From: Anaeromyxobacter dehalogenans
Lineage (GTDB): Bacteria; Myxococcota_A; UBA9042; DTJE01
Assembly (NCBI GenBank): GCA_020722625.1
Contig: DYKK01000242.1
Location: 1-5,313 of the forward strand
Reading direction: 5' to 3'
DNA length: 5,313 nucleotides
Shown here piece after piece: positions 4,470 to 5,313 of this stretch; within the stretch, counting starts at the first letter, position 1; each line of letters starts with the position of its first letter. The notes under the pieces were generated by a model. That model saw only the letters and a program-made list of their open reading frames with translations, searched no databases and was not told the origin of the DNA. The translations under genes and the position numbers were made by a program.

Positions 4470-5284
4470 CCGGGCCCTCCGTCGCCGTCCGCTTCCGGAA
4501 CCTCCACAAGGACTACGTCCCCCCGCTCACCATGCGGCGGCTCGTGACGTTGCGGTGGCGGCGCGACCGCGTCCCGGCGGTGTGCGGCGTCGAGGGGGAC
4601 CTCGAGGCGGGCCGCGTCCACGCCTTCGTCGGACCCAACGGGGCGGGCAAGACCACCTTGCTACAACTGGTGTGCGCGCTCCTGTGGCCCACGCGTGGGT
4701 CGGTCGAGGTCCTCGGCGTGGACACGCGGCGCGACCCCGGGGCGGTCCGCGCCCTCGTCGGCTACTGCATCACGGAGCCCCGCAGTTTCTTCCTGCGCCT
4801 GTCCGGGCGCGAGAACCTGCGCTTCTTCGCGGCCCTGCATCGCAGGACGGGGCGTCGTGGGGCGGAGCGGGTCGGCCGCCTCCTGCGCGACCTCGAACTC
4901 GATCCCGTCGCGGACCGGACCGTCCTGTCGTACTCCGAGGGCATGAAGCAGCGGCTCGCCATCGCGAGGGCCTTGCTTCACGAGCCGCGGATCCTCCTGC
5001 TGGACGAGGTGGGCCGCGGCCTCGACCCCCGCCTGCGCGAGAAGGTCTTCCGCCACGTGCGCGAGGACCTCGTGCGCGGGCACGGGGTCACGGTCCTCAT
5101 GGCGTCGCACAACCTCGACGAGGTCGCGGCCCTCGCGGACCGGGTCTTCGTGATGGACCGCGGGCGCGTGGCCGCCTGCGGGGACTACGAGGAGGTCCGG
5201 GGGGCGATCGAGAAGGTGTTTCAAGGCGCCGATCCCGACCGCGATCCACCGTCCCAATCTCGGAAGAATGACGGAACACCTTGA
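4466..5284 (+). CDS. ABC-2/NatA-like transporter ATP-binding protein
   Basis: A 272-aa ATPase subunit of an ABC-2 type exporter; its permease is not in the window and may lie just downstream. Walker A is GPNGAGKTT at 56-64, the signature is YSEGMKQRLAIARALL at 156-171 in place of LSGGQ, Walker B is RILLLDE at 175-181, the D-loop is GLDP at 185-188, and the switch His is H215 in ASHNLDE. The Q-loop has no Gln: the stretch is GYCITEPRSFFLRLSGRENL at 99-118, with E104 at that place, a form I recall from NatA/NodI-like relatives. V182 replaces the Pro of the common DEP. The N-terminal 37 residues are a short extension with basic residues before the core. The ATG overlaps the ruvX stop as ATGA. 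Residues 263-272 and the stop codon are encoded by the dispersed repeat R, so the true C-terminus may have been altered by that repeat. Substrate unknown. Confidence 0.88.
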   Translation: MTGPSVAVRFRNLHKDYVPPLTMRRLVTLRWRRDRVPAVCGVEGDLEAGRVHAFVGPNGAGKTTLLQLVCALLWPTRGSVEVLGVDTRRDPGAVRALVGYCITEPRSFFLRLSGRENLRFFAALHRRTGRRGAERVGRLLRDLELDPVADRTVLSYSEGMKQRLAIARALLHEPRILLLDEVGRGLDPRLREKVFRHVREDLVRGHGVTVLMASHNLDEVAALADRVFVMDRGRVAACGDYEEVRGAIEKVFQGADPDRDPPSQSRKNDGTP

Positions 5285-5313
5285 TTTGTCGCGGTCTCGT
5301 TCCAGCCGCGACT
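5252..5313 (+). repeat. Copy 3 of dispersed repeat R, covering the ABC gene stop
   Basis: This copy matches 269-329 at about 45 of 53 positions from GGAAGAA (5262) to CGCGACT (5313), in the same orientation, and probably continues past the window end. The TGA at 5282-5284 is part of the repeat core ACACCTTGAT. The repeat thus provides the last ten codons of the ABC gene. Confidence 0.7.
5288..5312 (+). terminator. Stem-loop just after the ABC gene stop
   Basis: GTCGCGG (5288-5294) and CCGCGAC (5306-5312) pair perfectly around an 11-base loop, three nt after the stop codon. No T-run is visible before the window ends, so it could be a stabilising 3' hairpin or simply part of the repeat. In copy 2 the same arms carry two mismatches. 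Confidence 0.35.

Noticed and set aside
3301..4509. A 402-aa open frame on the minus strand across scoB and ruvX
   Set aside because: It is antisense to two confidently identified genes, and its composition is that of a shadow frame.

Overview
This is a high-GC bacterial window (roughly two-thirds G+C by eye) with two parts: a repeat- and hairpin-rich non-coding stretch at 1-1189, and a compact run of five plus-strand genes at 1190-5284. I cannot name the organism from sequence alone. The GC-rich codon use, GTG and ATG starts and highly structured intergenic DNA would suit a Planctomycetota-like or other environmental high-GC aerobe, but that is a weak inference.

The genes, in order, are a PutP-type sodium/proline symporter (1190-2608), the A and B subunits of a 3-oxoacid (succinyl/acetoacetyl) CoA-transferase (2661-3365 and 3379-4038), a RuvX/YqgF-type Holliday-junction resolvase-like nuclease (4035-4469) and an ABC-2/NatA-like transporter ATPase (4466-5284). 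The two CoA-transferase subunits are 13 nt apart. scoB/ruvX overlap at GTGA and ruvX/ABC overlap at ATGA, so the last four genes look like one translationally coupled operon. A promoter-like TTGACC-16-GATAAA sits at the putP/scoA junction, so scoAB and the genes after it may be transcribed apart from putP. Uptake (PutP) and CoA activation of 3-oxoacids (ScoAB) fit carbon catabolism; ruvX and the ABC ATPase have no obvious metabolic link to them.

The non-coding part is the unusual part. Positions 27-490 form an imperfect inverted-repeat element with perfect 13-bp ends and arms of about 150 bp, which look homologous and diverged. A third, unpartnered copy of its end motif lies near 971-1005. 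Across 1-1189 there are also seven perfect hairpins with exactly three-base loops (two with 10-bp stems, one with 9) whose stems differ in sequence but share an architecture. A separate repeat of about 55-60 bp occurs at 269-329 and again at 5252-5313, where it supplies the last ten codons and stop of the ABC gene; its first part also seems to be at 2-24, broken off where the inverted-repeat element begins. The gene block is therefore bracketed by related repeats in direct orientation. No rRNA, tRNA, CRISPR array or transposase was seen.
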